Source of the DNA: Acetobacteraceae bacterium
Lineage (GTDB): Bacteria; Pseudomonadota; Alphaproteobacteria; Acetobacterales; Acetobacteraceae
DNA length: 5,326 nt
NCBI GenBank assembly: GCA_947462945.1
Contig: CANHTE010000140.1
Location: 1 to 5,326 of the forward strand
Reading direction: 5' to 3'
The first letter of the stretch is position 1. Each line of letters opens with the position of its first letter. The notes beneath the pieces are model-generated. The model saw nothing but the letters and a program-made list of their open reading frames with translations, made no database searches and was not told where the DNA came from. The position numbers and the translations under genes were made by a program. This document shows positions 1 through 5,326 of the stretch, one piece after another.

Positions 1-372
1 AGCTGAGACCAGGCGAAGGTCACGGCCCCCTTCGTGCGTGACAACCGCATCAAGGGCTACGCCGTCACCCTGCCCGAGCGCATCCCCGGCCTTGACCTGC
101 CCACCACGCGCGAACAGGGCGTGGACCTCATCATGTCCGCCTGGCACGGGCTTTACGCCGCCGCCGGCACGCCGGTGGACATCCAGGCCCGGCTGGCCCA
201 GGCCATGCGCGCGGCCCTGCGCGAGGAACGCCTGCGGGCGCGCTATGCCGAGACATTGACCACAGTGGCCGCCGAGGCCGAGGTCAGCCCGCAACACCAT
301 ACGCGCTTCCTAGCCGAGGAGATCGCCCGGCTGCGGCCATTGATCGTCGCGGCGGGGCAATTCGCGGATTGA
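1..372 (+). pseudogene. Tripartite tricarboxylate transporter substrate-binding protein (TctC/Bug family), C-terminal fragment, apparently interrupted by an in-frame TGA
   Basis: Family members are periplasmic solute-binding proteins, usually a little over 300 residues, that deliver carboxylates or similar small acids to TctAB-type membrane permeases. Only the last third is visible, ending at TGA 370-372. Family hallmarks are clear: RIKGYAV (46-66), RIPGLDLPTT followed by an E-x-G, WHGLYAAAGTP from 142, an Arg/Ala-rich helix, and a final AAGQFAD. Reading back in frame, Asp-Gln at 7-12 lies 12 residues before the Ile-Lys at 49-54, matching the family pattern Cys-Asp-Gln...Ile-Lys. The Cys codon is replaced by TGA at 4-6, one base away from TGC or TGT. 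Restarting at GTG 34 would leave about 112 residues without the N-terminal lobe or signal peptide, and the nearest purine-rich stretch (GAAGG, 15-19) is too far upstream to be a convincing ribosome site. Family assignment is confident. Pseudogene status is an inference from six upstream bases, and a base-call error is the main alternative. Confidence 0.72.
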
Positions 373-406
373 TCGGGCGGGTTGCCCGGGGGGCGCCGCC
401 CCACCG
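373..406. terminator. Possible shared bidirectional terminator in the convergent gap
   Basis: The 34 bases between the two stop codons hold two adjacent inverted repeats. CGGGC (374-378) pairs with GCCCG (384-388) across a 5-base loop, and GGGGC (390-394) pairs with GCCCC (398-402) across a 3-base loop. Both would form on either strand, so they could serve both genes. Neither is followed by a T-run in either direction, so these are not canonical intrinsic terminators. They may only slow polymerase or protect 3' ends, or reflect chance pairing in GC-rich DNA. Confidence 0.35.
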
Positions 407-3400
407 TTACCAGCTGATGCGTTCGATCCCGCTGAACTCCACCTGCCCGCCATCGGCGAATTGGATGGTGCCCGCGGCGGGCTCGGTGAAATCCATCGTC
501 TGACCGGCCGGGGCGGGGGTGCTGCCATCGGCCAGCGTCACCGTCCAGCCCTGACCGGGCGCCCCGGCGCCCTGGACATCGATCCGGTCCATCCAACTGC
601 CCCCTCCGCCCTCCACCTGGTCCGAGGAGCCATCGGCGTGCAGCACGAAGAGATCCGCCCCATCGCCGCCCAGCATGGTCTCGTTGCCCGCGCTGCCCTC
701 GAAGCGGTCGCGATTCGGCGTGCCGATCAGCATTTGTGAGCTTCCATCGCCGATGAATTCCGAAGGTGAGACGGTGAGCGCCACGACCTGCCGCGCCGCT
801 GGCAACCCTTCCGAATCCAGCAGCGTCAGGCCGATCTCACGCGGGCCGGTCGTCAGGCCGTTTGCGCTGTCTGTCTCCAGCGTCAGGGATTCCAGCAGCG
901 CAACATAGGTGCTGGTGGGGGCGGCACCCAGCAGCGTCACGCCTCCGTCACCGGCGCGCTGCATCTCCACGCCCGTGTCACCCAGCATGATGCGGCCGGC
1001 GATGATCCGGGGGGTATAGCCAGCGAAGGCCAGCCCCTCGCCTGCGGCAGCGCCGGTGAGGGTGATGCTCGCCCCGCCCATCTGGGTGCTGTCCACATCC
1101 TGCACGGCGGCATCGGCCAGGAGAGCCAGCCGCGCCTCGCCGGTCACGCCGTCACGTGCAGCCGTCACGGACAGCGCGGGGGCGTCGTTCTCGGCCGTGA
1201 AGGTCACGCGGAAGGCGCGGCTCGTGGTGGCGCTGCCGCCTGCCTGCTCGGAACTGGTCGCGGCCAGGCTGAGGTCGAGGCTACCATTCCAATCCTTCGG
1301 GGCCGAGAGTTGCAGCCCCGGCAACGCCGAGGGCAATAGCGCCCAGACGCCTCCACCCAGTGCCGTCCCGGATGAGAGGGCGAAGCCTGCCGGCAGCCCC
1401 TCCAGGCGCAATGCCGAAAGCGTCTCAGACCCGTCCGTGTCCGACAGCGCCAGCTGAAGGTCGAGCGGCAGCGCCTGGTCCTCACGCCCCAGCGCATCGG
1501 CCAGGGTCAACACGGGCGCATCGGCCACCGGCCGCAGCGTGACGTCGAGCGTGTTGGTGGACATGGCCTCGTCGCCATTGGCATTTTCGCGCGCCACGGC
1601 CGTGACTGTCAGGCGGATGCTGCCCGCGAAATCGGCTGGCGGCCGGAGCTGCAATCCCACCACATCAGCCGGCGCCAGCCGCCAGCTTCCCCCGCCCAGG
1701 TCCTGCCCCGCCGATAGCGCCGCCCCTGGCGGCACGCCATTCACCAGGTAGCGCGCCACCGCTTCGGAGCCATCGGTGTCCGTCACGGCGGCGGCGATGT
1801 TGAGCGCGACGGTGGTATCCTCACGCCCCAGCGCATCGGCCAGGGTCAGTACCGGCGCATCGGCGACGGCGGTGACGGTCACGCTCCAGGGGAAGCTGGT
1901 GCTCGCCTCCCCGCCTGTCGCCTCGCGGGAGGTGGCTTCGACCACCATGTCGAAACGGCCGGAGACATTGGCCGGCGGCGTGAAGCGCAGCCCTGGAATC
2001 TCTGCGCCCGGCACTTCCCAGACGCCATTGCCCAGCGATGCCCCGGCCGAGAAGCTGCCGCCCTCGGGCACCCCTCGGATCACCAGACAGATATCTTCCG
2101 AGCGGTCATCATCCGTGAGCCAGACCCTCGCCTCAAGCGCGATCGTCGTGTCCTCGGCGCCCTTTGCGGTCGCCACCACATCGCCGATCGGACGGTCAGC
2201 CTCGGAGCCGACCAGGACCTGGAAATTGCTCGCACTGCTCGCGGCAAGGCCGGTCGAGCGTTCCAGCGCATAGGCTTCCAGCGTCAGATCCATCTGGCCG
2301 GACCAGTTCCAGGGCGGTCGGACGGCAAGACCCGGGATGTCATCGGGCGTCAGCGTCCAGCTGCCATCGCCATTATTGGTCCCAGCCGTGAGGAGGGCGC
2401 CCCTGGGCAGCCCGCGCAGCACCAGCGAAAGCACCTCGGACCCATCCGTATCGGTCAGCCCGGCCGCGATATTCAGCGGGATCGATGTGTCTTCGAGGCC
2501 CGAGCTGCTCCGCACGCGGAGCAGCGGGGCATCGGCCACGGCCGCCACTTCGACCGAGAGCTTGTGGCTGGCATGGGCGGTGACACCCGTGGTCACCTCC
2601 CGCGTGGAGATATCGACGGTGAAGTTCACCGTTCCGTGCAGGTCGGGCGGTGGCAGCAGCCGCACCTCGTTGAGCTGCGCGGCGTCCACCACCCAAATGC
2701 CGGGTTGCGTCTCGATGATGCCGGGGCCGGCCATCACCTGCGCCCCCGGCGTGAGATCCGAGATGATGACGGAGCCCAGAACCTCGCTGCCGTCGATGTC
2801 CAGCGCTCGGGCGGAAAGGTTCAGCGCGATGGACCCGTCTTCCAGCGCCGCTCCAGGGGAGAAGCCCAGCTTCGCCCCATCGGCCACAGCCTCGATCTCG
2901 AGTTCGGCTTTCTCCACTGTCGTGACGCTGCGCCCCTGCCCATTCTTCACCACGGCCGAGACCCGCAGCGTCATGCTGCCCGCCAAGTCGGGCGGCAGTT
3001 GCAGCGTAAGTCCGTCGAGTTCAGCCGGGGTCAGGAGCCACGCACCCGTCATCGGCTGCAAGGTGCCGGCGCTGGGCCTGGCGCCGGGCGGCAGATCCTC
3101 GAGCAAAATGCCCAGGCTCTCGCCAGGTCCCGGCGGCGTCACTTTGATGGTGAGAGCGGCCTGCCCGTCTTCGACCGCCGCGCCGAGCGTGACGGCGAGG
3201 CTTGGGCTGGCAGGGGGGGGCGGGGGCGGGGGCGGCTGCGACGGGTCTTTCCCGCCAGGGGCGCCATCGCCAGGGGCGCCACCATCCGTGGGCGGCATGA
3301 TCCAGAGGCTCAACTTGGCCTCCGTTATCGCCGCATCCCCCTCGCGCTCCTGCGCGACGGCCATGACGCGCAGCGTCACCTCGCCCGGCGTGGCCCCGGG

Positions 3401-5326
3401 CGCGCGGATCGAGAGCCCGTCCAGCTCCTTCGCCTGCAGCAGCCACATGCCGCCGCCCCCTGGCGTGCCCGCCGAAAGCACGACGCCTTCCGGCACATCC
3501 AGCAGCCAGATCTGCAGGCTTTCCGAGCCATCAAGATCCTGCAGTGAGGCCGCGAGCGGCAGCTTCGTCCATTCCCCCGCGGGCGCGCCCGCTCGCAAGC
3601 TTTCGGCGCCCGTTCGGAGTTCGGGCGCATCGGCGACGCCGAGCGCGTCCACGCGCAACTCGCGCGTCACTTCCGCCCGCGCGCCACCGCCTTGTTCCTC
3701 CACGACGGCGCGCACGGTCAGCAGCACTGTGGCGTCGCTGTCCGGGCCCAGCGTCAGGGAGACGCCATCCAGCGAATCCGCCGCAACGAAATAGACATCG
3801 CCCTTGGGCTGGAGCACGCTGCCCTTGGCGCTGCGCAACACCGCATCGGCCGGCACGCCCGTGATCTGGACCATGCCCACCAGCTGCTCGGACCCATCCC
3901 GGTCCACCAGGCGGGGTGCGAGCGCGAGCAGGATGGGCTGGTCCTCAAAGCCCTGGGCCGAGGCGCTGTCATCCACTGTATCGATCACGCCGCCGACGAA
4001 CAGCGTCACTTCCCGCGTGCTCAACGCCTGGCTGCCGCCACTTTGCTCCTGTGAGATGGCGGTGACGGAGAGCTTCAATTCGCCGGCAAAATCCTTGGGC
4101 GGAGAGAGGGTGGCCATCGCCGCCTCCTCCGCCGTCAGGGACCAGGTGCCGGGGCCGGTGAAGGTGCCCACATTCATCACCGTGCCAGTGGGCACGCCAC
4201 GGATCACGTAGAACAGCCGCTCGGAGCCGTCGGTATCGGACAGTCCGGCGCCCAGGTTGAGCGCGATGGGGGCATCCTCGCTGCCCGTCGTGCTCACCCG
4301 GGACCAGATGGGCGTGTCGGCCACGGCGCCCACATAAACCGGCAACCGATGAACCGCGCTCTCGGCCGTCGAGCCATTGGGCTCGCCGGAGACGGCAATG
4401 ATCCGCAGCGTGAAATCCACATCCGAATCGGCGGGTGGGGTGACGGTCAGGCTGCTGGCATCGGCGGCCGGAACCCAGAGCACGCCATCCGCGCCGCGTT
4501 CCAGCACGCGGCCTCCGGCCTGGGCCACCACGCCGGCGGGAAGATCGAGCACGCGGAAACCCAGCAGGCTTTCCGACCCGTCGATATCGGTCGTCCAGCC
4601 GGCAATGCTGAGCGCGATGGCCCGATCCTCCACGCCGAGCGCGGCGGCCACGCGCAGCCCCGGCGCATCGGCCACCGCATCGACGGTGACGGTGAAGTCG
4701 TGCCGGCTCACGTTGCTGCTGTTGTCATGATCCTGTGCGGTGACCTGCAGCGTCAGCGCCATGCGGCCGGCGTAATCCTGCGGCATCGTCAGCGTCAGCC
4801 CGGGCAGGTCCGCCGTCGCCAGCGTCCAGCTGCCATCGGCCTCGCGCCGACCCTGGCTGAGCAGGCCGTCAGACGGCACGCCTTCCAGACGCAGCAGCAG
4901 GCTCTCCGACCCGTCCAGGTCGGTGAGACGCGCTGCGAGGTCGAGAGGAATAACCTGGTCCTCCAGCACGGTTGCATTGCGCGCTGTGACCACGGGCGCA
5001 TCGGCCACGGCGAGGACGGTGACGGTCATGCTACCGGTGTGTTCGCGTGTGTTTGTGACGCCGTTGGCGCTGTCCTGCAGCGTGGTGCGCAGTGTCAGTT
5101 GCGCGTCGGCGTCACTGTTGGGCGCGGCGTGGTAGCGTATGCTGCCGGTTCGCAGTGCCTCGGTCGAAACCTCCCAGATGCCGGCGCTGATTTCCTGCCC
5201 ATTGGCGATGCGCGCGCCGGTTGGCACGCCTTCGATGCGCGTCGTCGCGGCCCAGCTTTCCGAGCCATCGGTATCGGGCGTGGTGAAACTCACCTGGAGA
5301 AGGATGCCCTGATCCTCATTGCCCCA
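407..5326 (-). CDS. Giant cadherin/Ig-like repeat adhesin with short RTX block and type I secretion C-terminus (5' end outside window)
   Basis: An unbroken frame of 1639 codons runs from the right edge to TAA at 407-409. Residues are numbered here from the window edge. Order: repeats R0-R5 (1-677), proline-rich hinge (678-708), repeats R6-R11 (709-1383), an unrelated sandwich-type domain (1384-1521), three RTX nonapeptides (1535-1561) and a C-terminal tail ending in GIERISW. Each repeat has an E-D near its start, D-x-D-G-S-E about 14 residues later, G-V-P, G-x-W, P-P and a closing A-D-A-P. This is the architecture of LapA/Bap-like type I-secreted surface or biofilm proteins, in which Ca2+ stiffens tandem extender domains. 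The role in attachment is inferred from architecture. The GTG at 5291-5293 is not the start, because the 11 codons before it continue the repeat consensus (WGNEDQGILLQ). The protein is acidic, has one Cys (1080) and about 15 Lys, none before 411 or after 1344. Start, N-terminal retention module and promoter are not visible. No secretion genes sit downstream; the next gene is convergent. Confidence 0.9.
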   Translation of the reverse strand, partial: WGNEDQGILLQVSFTTPDTDGSESWAATTRIEGVPTGARIANGQEISAGIWEVSTEALRTGSIRYHAAPNSDADAQLTLRTTLQDSANGVTNTREHTGSMTVTVLAVADAPVVTARNATVLEDQVIPLDLAARLTDLDGSESLLLRLEGVPSDGLLSQGRREADGSWTLATADLPGLTLTMPQDYAGRMALTLQVTAQDHDNSSNVSRHDFTVTVDAVADAPGLRVAAALGVEDRAIALSIAGWTTDIDGSESLLGFRVLDLPAGVVAQAGGRVLERGADGVLWVPAADASSLTVTPPADSDVDFTLRIIAVSGEPNGSTAESAVHRLPVYVGAVADTPIWSRVSTTGSEDAPIALNLGAGLSDTDGSERLFYVIRGVPTGTVMNVGTFTGPGTWSLTAEEAAMATLSPPKDFAGELKLSVTAISQEQSGGSQALSTREVTLFVGGVIDTVDDSASAQGFEDQPILLALAPRLVDRDGSEQLVGMVQITGVPADAVLRSAKGSVLQPKGDVYFVAADSLDGVSLTLGPDSDATVLLTVRAVVEEQGGGARAEVTRELRVDALGVADAPELRTGAESLRAGAPAGEWTKLPLAASLQDLDGSESLQIWLLDVPEGVVLSAGTPGGGGMWLLQAKELDGLSIRAPGATPGEVTLRVMAVAQEREGDAAITEAKLSLWIMPPTDGGAPGDGAPGGKDPSQPPPPPPPPASPSLAVTLGAAVEDGQAALTIKVTPPGPGESLGILLEDLPPGARPSAGTLQPMTGAWLLTPAELDGLTLQLPPDLAGSMTLRVSAVVKNGQGRSVTTVEKAELEIEAVADGAKLGFSPGAALEDGSIALNLSARALDIDGSEVLGSVIISDLTPGAQVMAGPGIIETQPGIWVVDAAQLNEVRLLPPPDLHGTVNFTVDISTREVTTGVTAHASHKLSVEVAAVADAPLLRVRSSSGLEDTSIPLNIAAGLTDTDGSEVLSLVLRGLPRGALLTAGTNNGDGSWTLTPDDIPGLAVRPPWNWSGQMDLTLEAYALERSTGLAASSASNFQVLVGSEADRPIGDVVATAKGAEDTTIALEARVWLTDDDRSEDICLVIRGVPEGGSFSAGASLGNGVWEVPGAEIPGLRFTPPANVSGRFDMVVEATSREATGGEASTSFPWSVTVTAVADAPVLTLADALGREDTTVALNIAAAVTDTDGSEAVARYLVNGVPPGAALSAGQDLGGGSWRLAPADVVGLQLRPPADFAGSIRLTVTAVARENANGDEAMSTNTLDVTLRPVADAPVLTLADALGREDQALPLDLQLALSDTDGSETLSALRLEGLPAGFALSSGTALGGGVWALLPSALPGLQLSAPKDWNGSLDLSLAATSSEQAGGSATTSRAFRVTFTAENDAPALSVTAARDGVTGEARLALLADAAVQDVDSTQMGGASITLTGAAAGEGLAFAGYTPRIIAGRIMLGDTGVEMQRAGDGGVTLLGAAPTSTYVALLESLTLETDSANGLTTGPREIGLTLLDSEGLPAARQVVALTVSPSEFIGDGSSQMLIGTPNRDRFEGSAGNETMLGGDGADLFVLHADGSSDQVEGGGGSWMDRIDVQGAGAPGQGWTVTLADGSTPAPAGQTMDFTEPAAGTIQFADGGQVEFSGIERISW
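410..613 (-). other. C-terminal type I secretion target region
   Basis: The last 68 residues (1572-1639) form a Gly/Asp/Thr-rich, Cys- and Lys-free tail. It runs through WTVTLADG, MDFTEPAAGTIQF and ADGGQVEFSGIERISW. The DGG-x-V-x-F-x-G-I-E-R-I ending is the usual look of an uncleaved C-terminal signal read by a type I secretion ABC transporter, next to an RTX block. The transporter genes are not in the window. Confidence 0.7.
614..763 (-). other. Short RTX (haemolysin-type Ca2+-binding) nonapeptide block
   Basis: Three contiguous nonapeptides lie at residues 1535-1561 (bases 644-724): GTPNRDRFE, GSAGNETML and GGDGADLFV. Only the third fits G-G-x-G-x-D-x-hydrophobic-x fully; the first two are degenerate. 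RTX repeats fold into a Ca2+-bound beta-roll outside the cell after type I secretion. Three units is short for a beta-roll. Later Asp/Gly-rich sequence (ADGSSDQVEGGGG) may be a decayed continuation. Confidence 0.8.
764..1177 (-). other. Non-repeat beta-sandwich-type domain of the adhesin (R12)
   Basis: Residues 1384-1521, about 138 in all, lack the E-D, D-x-D-G-S-E, G-x-W and A-D-A-P marks of the repeats. Instead they carry VQDVDSTQMGGASITLTG (from 1408), an LAFAGYTPRI segment, Gly-rich turns, TSTYVALLESLTLET and a final LTVSP. This resembles the cadherin-like domain found near the C-terminus of other bacterial surface proteins, with D-V-D-S followed by A-x-V/I-x-I and, later, a Y-x-x-x-L-x-x-L/V helix or strand. 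It most likely links the rod to the RTX block. The family match is from memory of the pattern, not from a search. Confidence 0.6.
1479..1509. repeat. 31-base exact direct repeat, copy 1 (partner at 1818-1848)
   Basis: Positions 1479-1509 are identical to 1818-1848, offset by 339 bases (exactly 113 codons). With the bases that follow, 1479-1525 matches 1818-1864 with three mismatches. On the coding strand this is the ADAP-to-ED junction of R11 and of R10. Identity at third codon positions, not just protein level, points to recent duplication or gene conversion between these two units. Confidence 0.85.
1818..1848. repeat. 31-base exact direct repeat, copy 2 (partner at 1479-1509)
   Basis: Second copy, at the R9/R10 junction in the adhesin gene. 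Recombination between the copies would remove or add exactly one 113-residue repeat and keep the frame. Confidence 0.85.
3203..3295 (-). other. Proline/glycine-rich hinge with eight consecutive prolines
   Basis: About 31 residues (678-708) separate R5 from R6. A Gly/Asp/Ala-rich stretch (PPTDGGAPGDGAPGG) is followed by KDPSQ, eight prolines (698-705) and ASP. It has no repeat hallmarks and probably forms an extended spacer between two rod segments. On the + strand the proline codons read as G8 (3213-3220), C, G5 (3222-3226), C, G5 (3228-3232), a homopolymer-rich tract. The octaproline would be expected to need EF-P for smooth translation (known for polyproline in general; inferred here). Confidence 0.85.
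3296..5326 (-). repeat. N-terminal block of six cadherin/Ig-like repeats (R0-R5), alternating subtypes
   Basis: Units: R0 4994-5326 (cut by the edge), R1 4661-4993, R2 4310-4660, R3 3974-4309, R4 3623-3973 and R5 3296-3622. D-x-D-G-S-E occurs in every unit (residues 18, 136, 247, 364, 475 and 597 from the window edge). The G-x-W tryptophan is at 51, 167, 284, 395 and 628; R4 has Tyr-Phe at 512-513 instead. R0, R2 and R4 carry a Ser-Asp pair in the P-P-x-x-S-D segment (71, 301, 530). R1, R3 and R5 have a Gly at the matching place, so the block has a two-domain period of about 230 residues. R3 ends in GVIDTV rather than AVADAP, and R5 has Glu-Trp (585-586) in place of Glu-Asp. Such domains are usually Ca2+-binding extenders in secreted adhesins; I cannot fix the exact Pfam family by eye. 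Confidence 0.85.

Larger units (their letters stand above)
1178..3202 (-). repeat. C-terminal block of six cadherin/Ig-like repeats (R6-R11), single subtype
   Basis: Units: R6 2876-3202, R7 2525-2875, R8 2189-2524, R9 1853-2188, R10 1514-1852 and R11 1178-1513. D-x-D-G-S-E is intact in R7, R8, R10 and R11 (843, 959, 1183, 1296). It is altered to DDDRSE in R9 (1072) and lost in R6, where GPGES (733-737) replaces it. The G-x-W tryptophan is present in all six (763, 878, 990, 1103, 1215, 1328). All six have Gly in the segment after P-P (AGSMTL, HGTVNF, SGQMDL, SGRFDM, AGSIRL, NGSLDL), unlike the alternating block upstream of the hinge. The only Cys of the visible protein is at 1080 in R9. R10 and R11 open with the same ten residues, LTLADALGRE, and share near-identical DNA there. 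Confidence 0.85.

Noticed and set aside
4..34. TGA as a selenocysteine codon with the hairpin at 14-34 (six pairs, nine-base loop) as a SECIS element
   Set aside because: The hairpin is short, the kind expected by chance in GC-rich coding DNA, and its loop does not look like a known bacterial SECIS. I know of no selenoprotein in the TctC family. A nonsense mutation or read error is simpler.
243..596. Minus-strand open frame of 117 codons across the convergent junction
   Set aside because: It overlaps the ends of two well-supported genes in other frames, and its translation is Arg/Gly-rich with no recognisable family.
2564..3547. Second long + strand open frame (327 codons) in another phase
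   Set aside because: Also antisense to the adhesin, with Arg/Gly/His-rich nonsense-like composition and no family motif.
2337..3794. Long open frame of 485 codons on the + strand inside the adhesin gene
   Set aside because: It lies wholly antisense to a clearly coding frame, is low-complexity (Ser/Ala/Pro/Arg-rich) and shows no domain. This is typical of GC-rich DNA.
5291..5293. GTG as the start of the adhesin gene
   Set aside because: The eleven codons upstream to the window edge are in frame and continue the repeat consensus, including the E-D mark, so this is an internal Val.
1178..5326. Regularly spaced repeats as a CRISPR-like array
   Set aside because: The period is about 330-350 bases, keeps the reading frame and corresponds to protein domains.

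Overview
The window is GC-rich, dense coding DNA with two convergent genes, neither of which has its start inside the window. The high GC content, a Bug/TctC-type solute-binding protein and a large type I-secreted repeat protein together fit a high-GC proteobacterium. An alphaproteobacterium of the Acetobacteraceae (Roseomonas-like) or a Burkholderiales-type betaproteobacterium is plausible. This placement is inference; nothing here is a taxonomic marker.

Left edge (1-372, + strand): the C-terminal third of a tripartite tricarboxylate transporter (TTT) substrate-binding protein of the TctC/Bug family. Family resemblance runs upstream of the first possible start (GTG at 34) as far as position 7. 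There it meets an in-frame TGA at 4-6, exactly where many relatives have a Cys followed by Asp-Gln. The gene therefore looks broken by a nonsense change, unless this is a sequencing error.

373-406: a 34-base convergent gap made almost entirely of two GC-rich hairpins, possibly a shared terminator.

407-5326 (- strand): one uninterrupted reading frame of 1639 visible codons that runs off the right edge. It is the C-terminal part of a giant extracellular adhesin-like protein. From N to C it has twelve cadherin/Ig-like repeats of about 110-117 residues with a recurring Asp-x-Asp-Gly-Ser-Glu motif. A proline-rich hinge with eight consecutive prolines splits them into six and six. A different beta-sandwich-type domain follows, then a very short RTX block of three nonapeptides, then a C-terminal tail typical of type I secretion targets. 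Its ABC transporter, membrane-fusion protein and N-terminal retention module, if any, are not in the window.

The two genes show no functional link; they are simply tail-to-tail. The most interesting features lie inside the adhesin. The N-terminal six repeats alternate between two subtypes (a two-domain higher-order period of about 230 residues), whereas the C-terminal six are all of one subtype. The hinge is encoded by a G8/G5/G5 tract on the + strand. I found no RNA gene, CRISPR array, insertion sequence or clearly new system.
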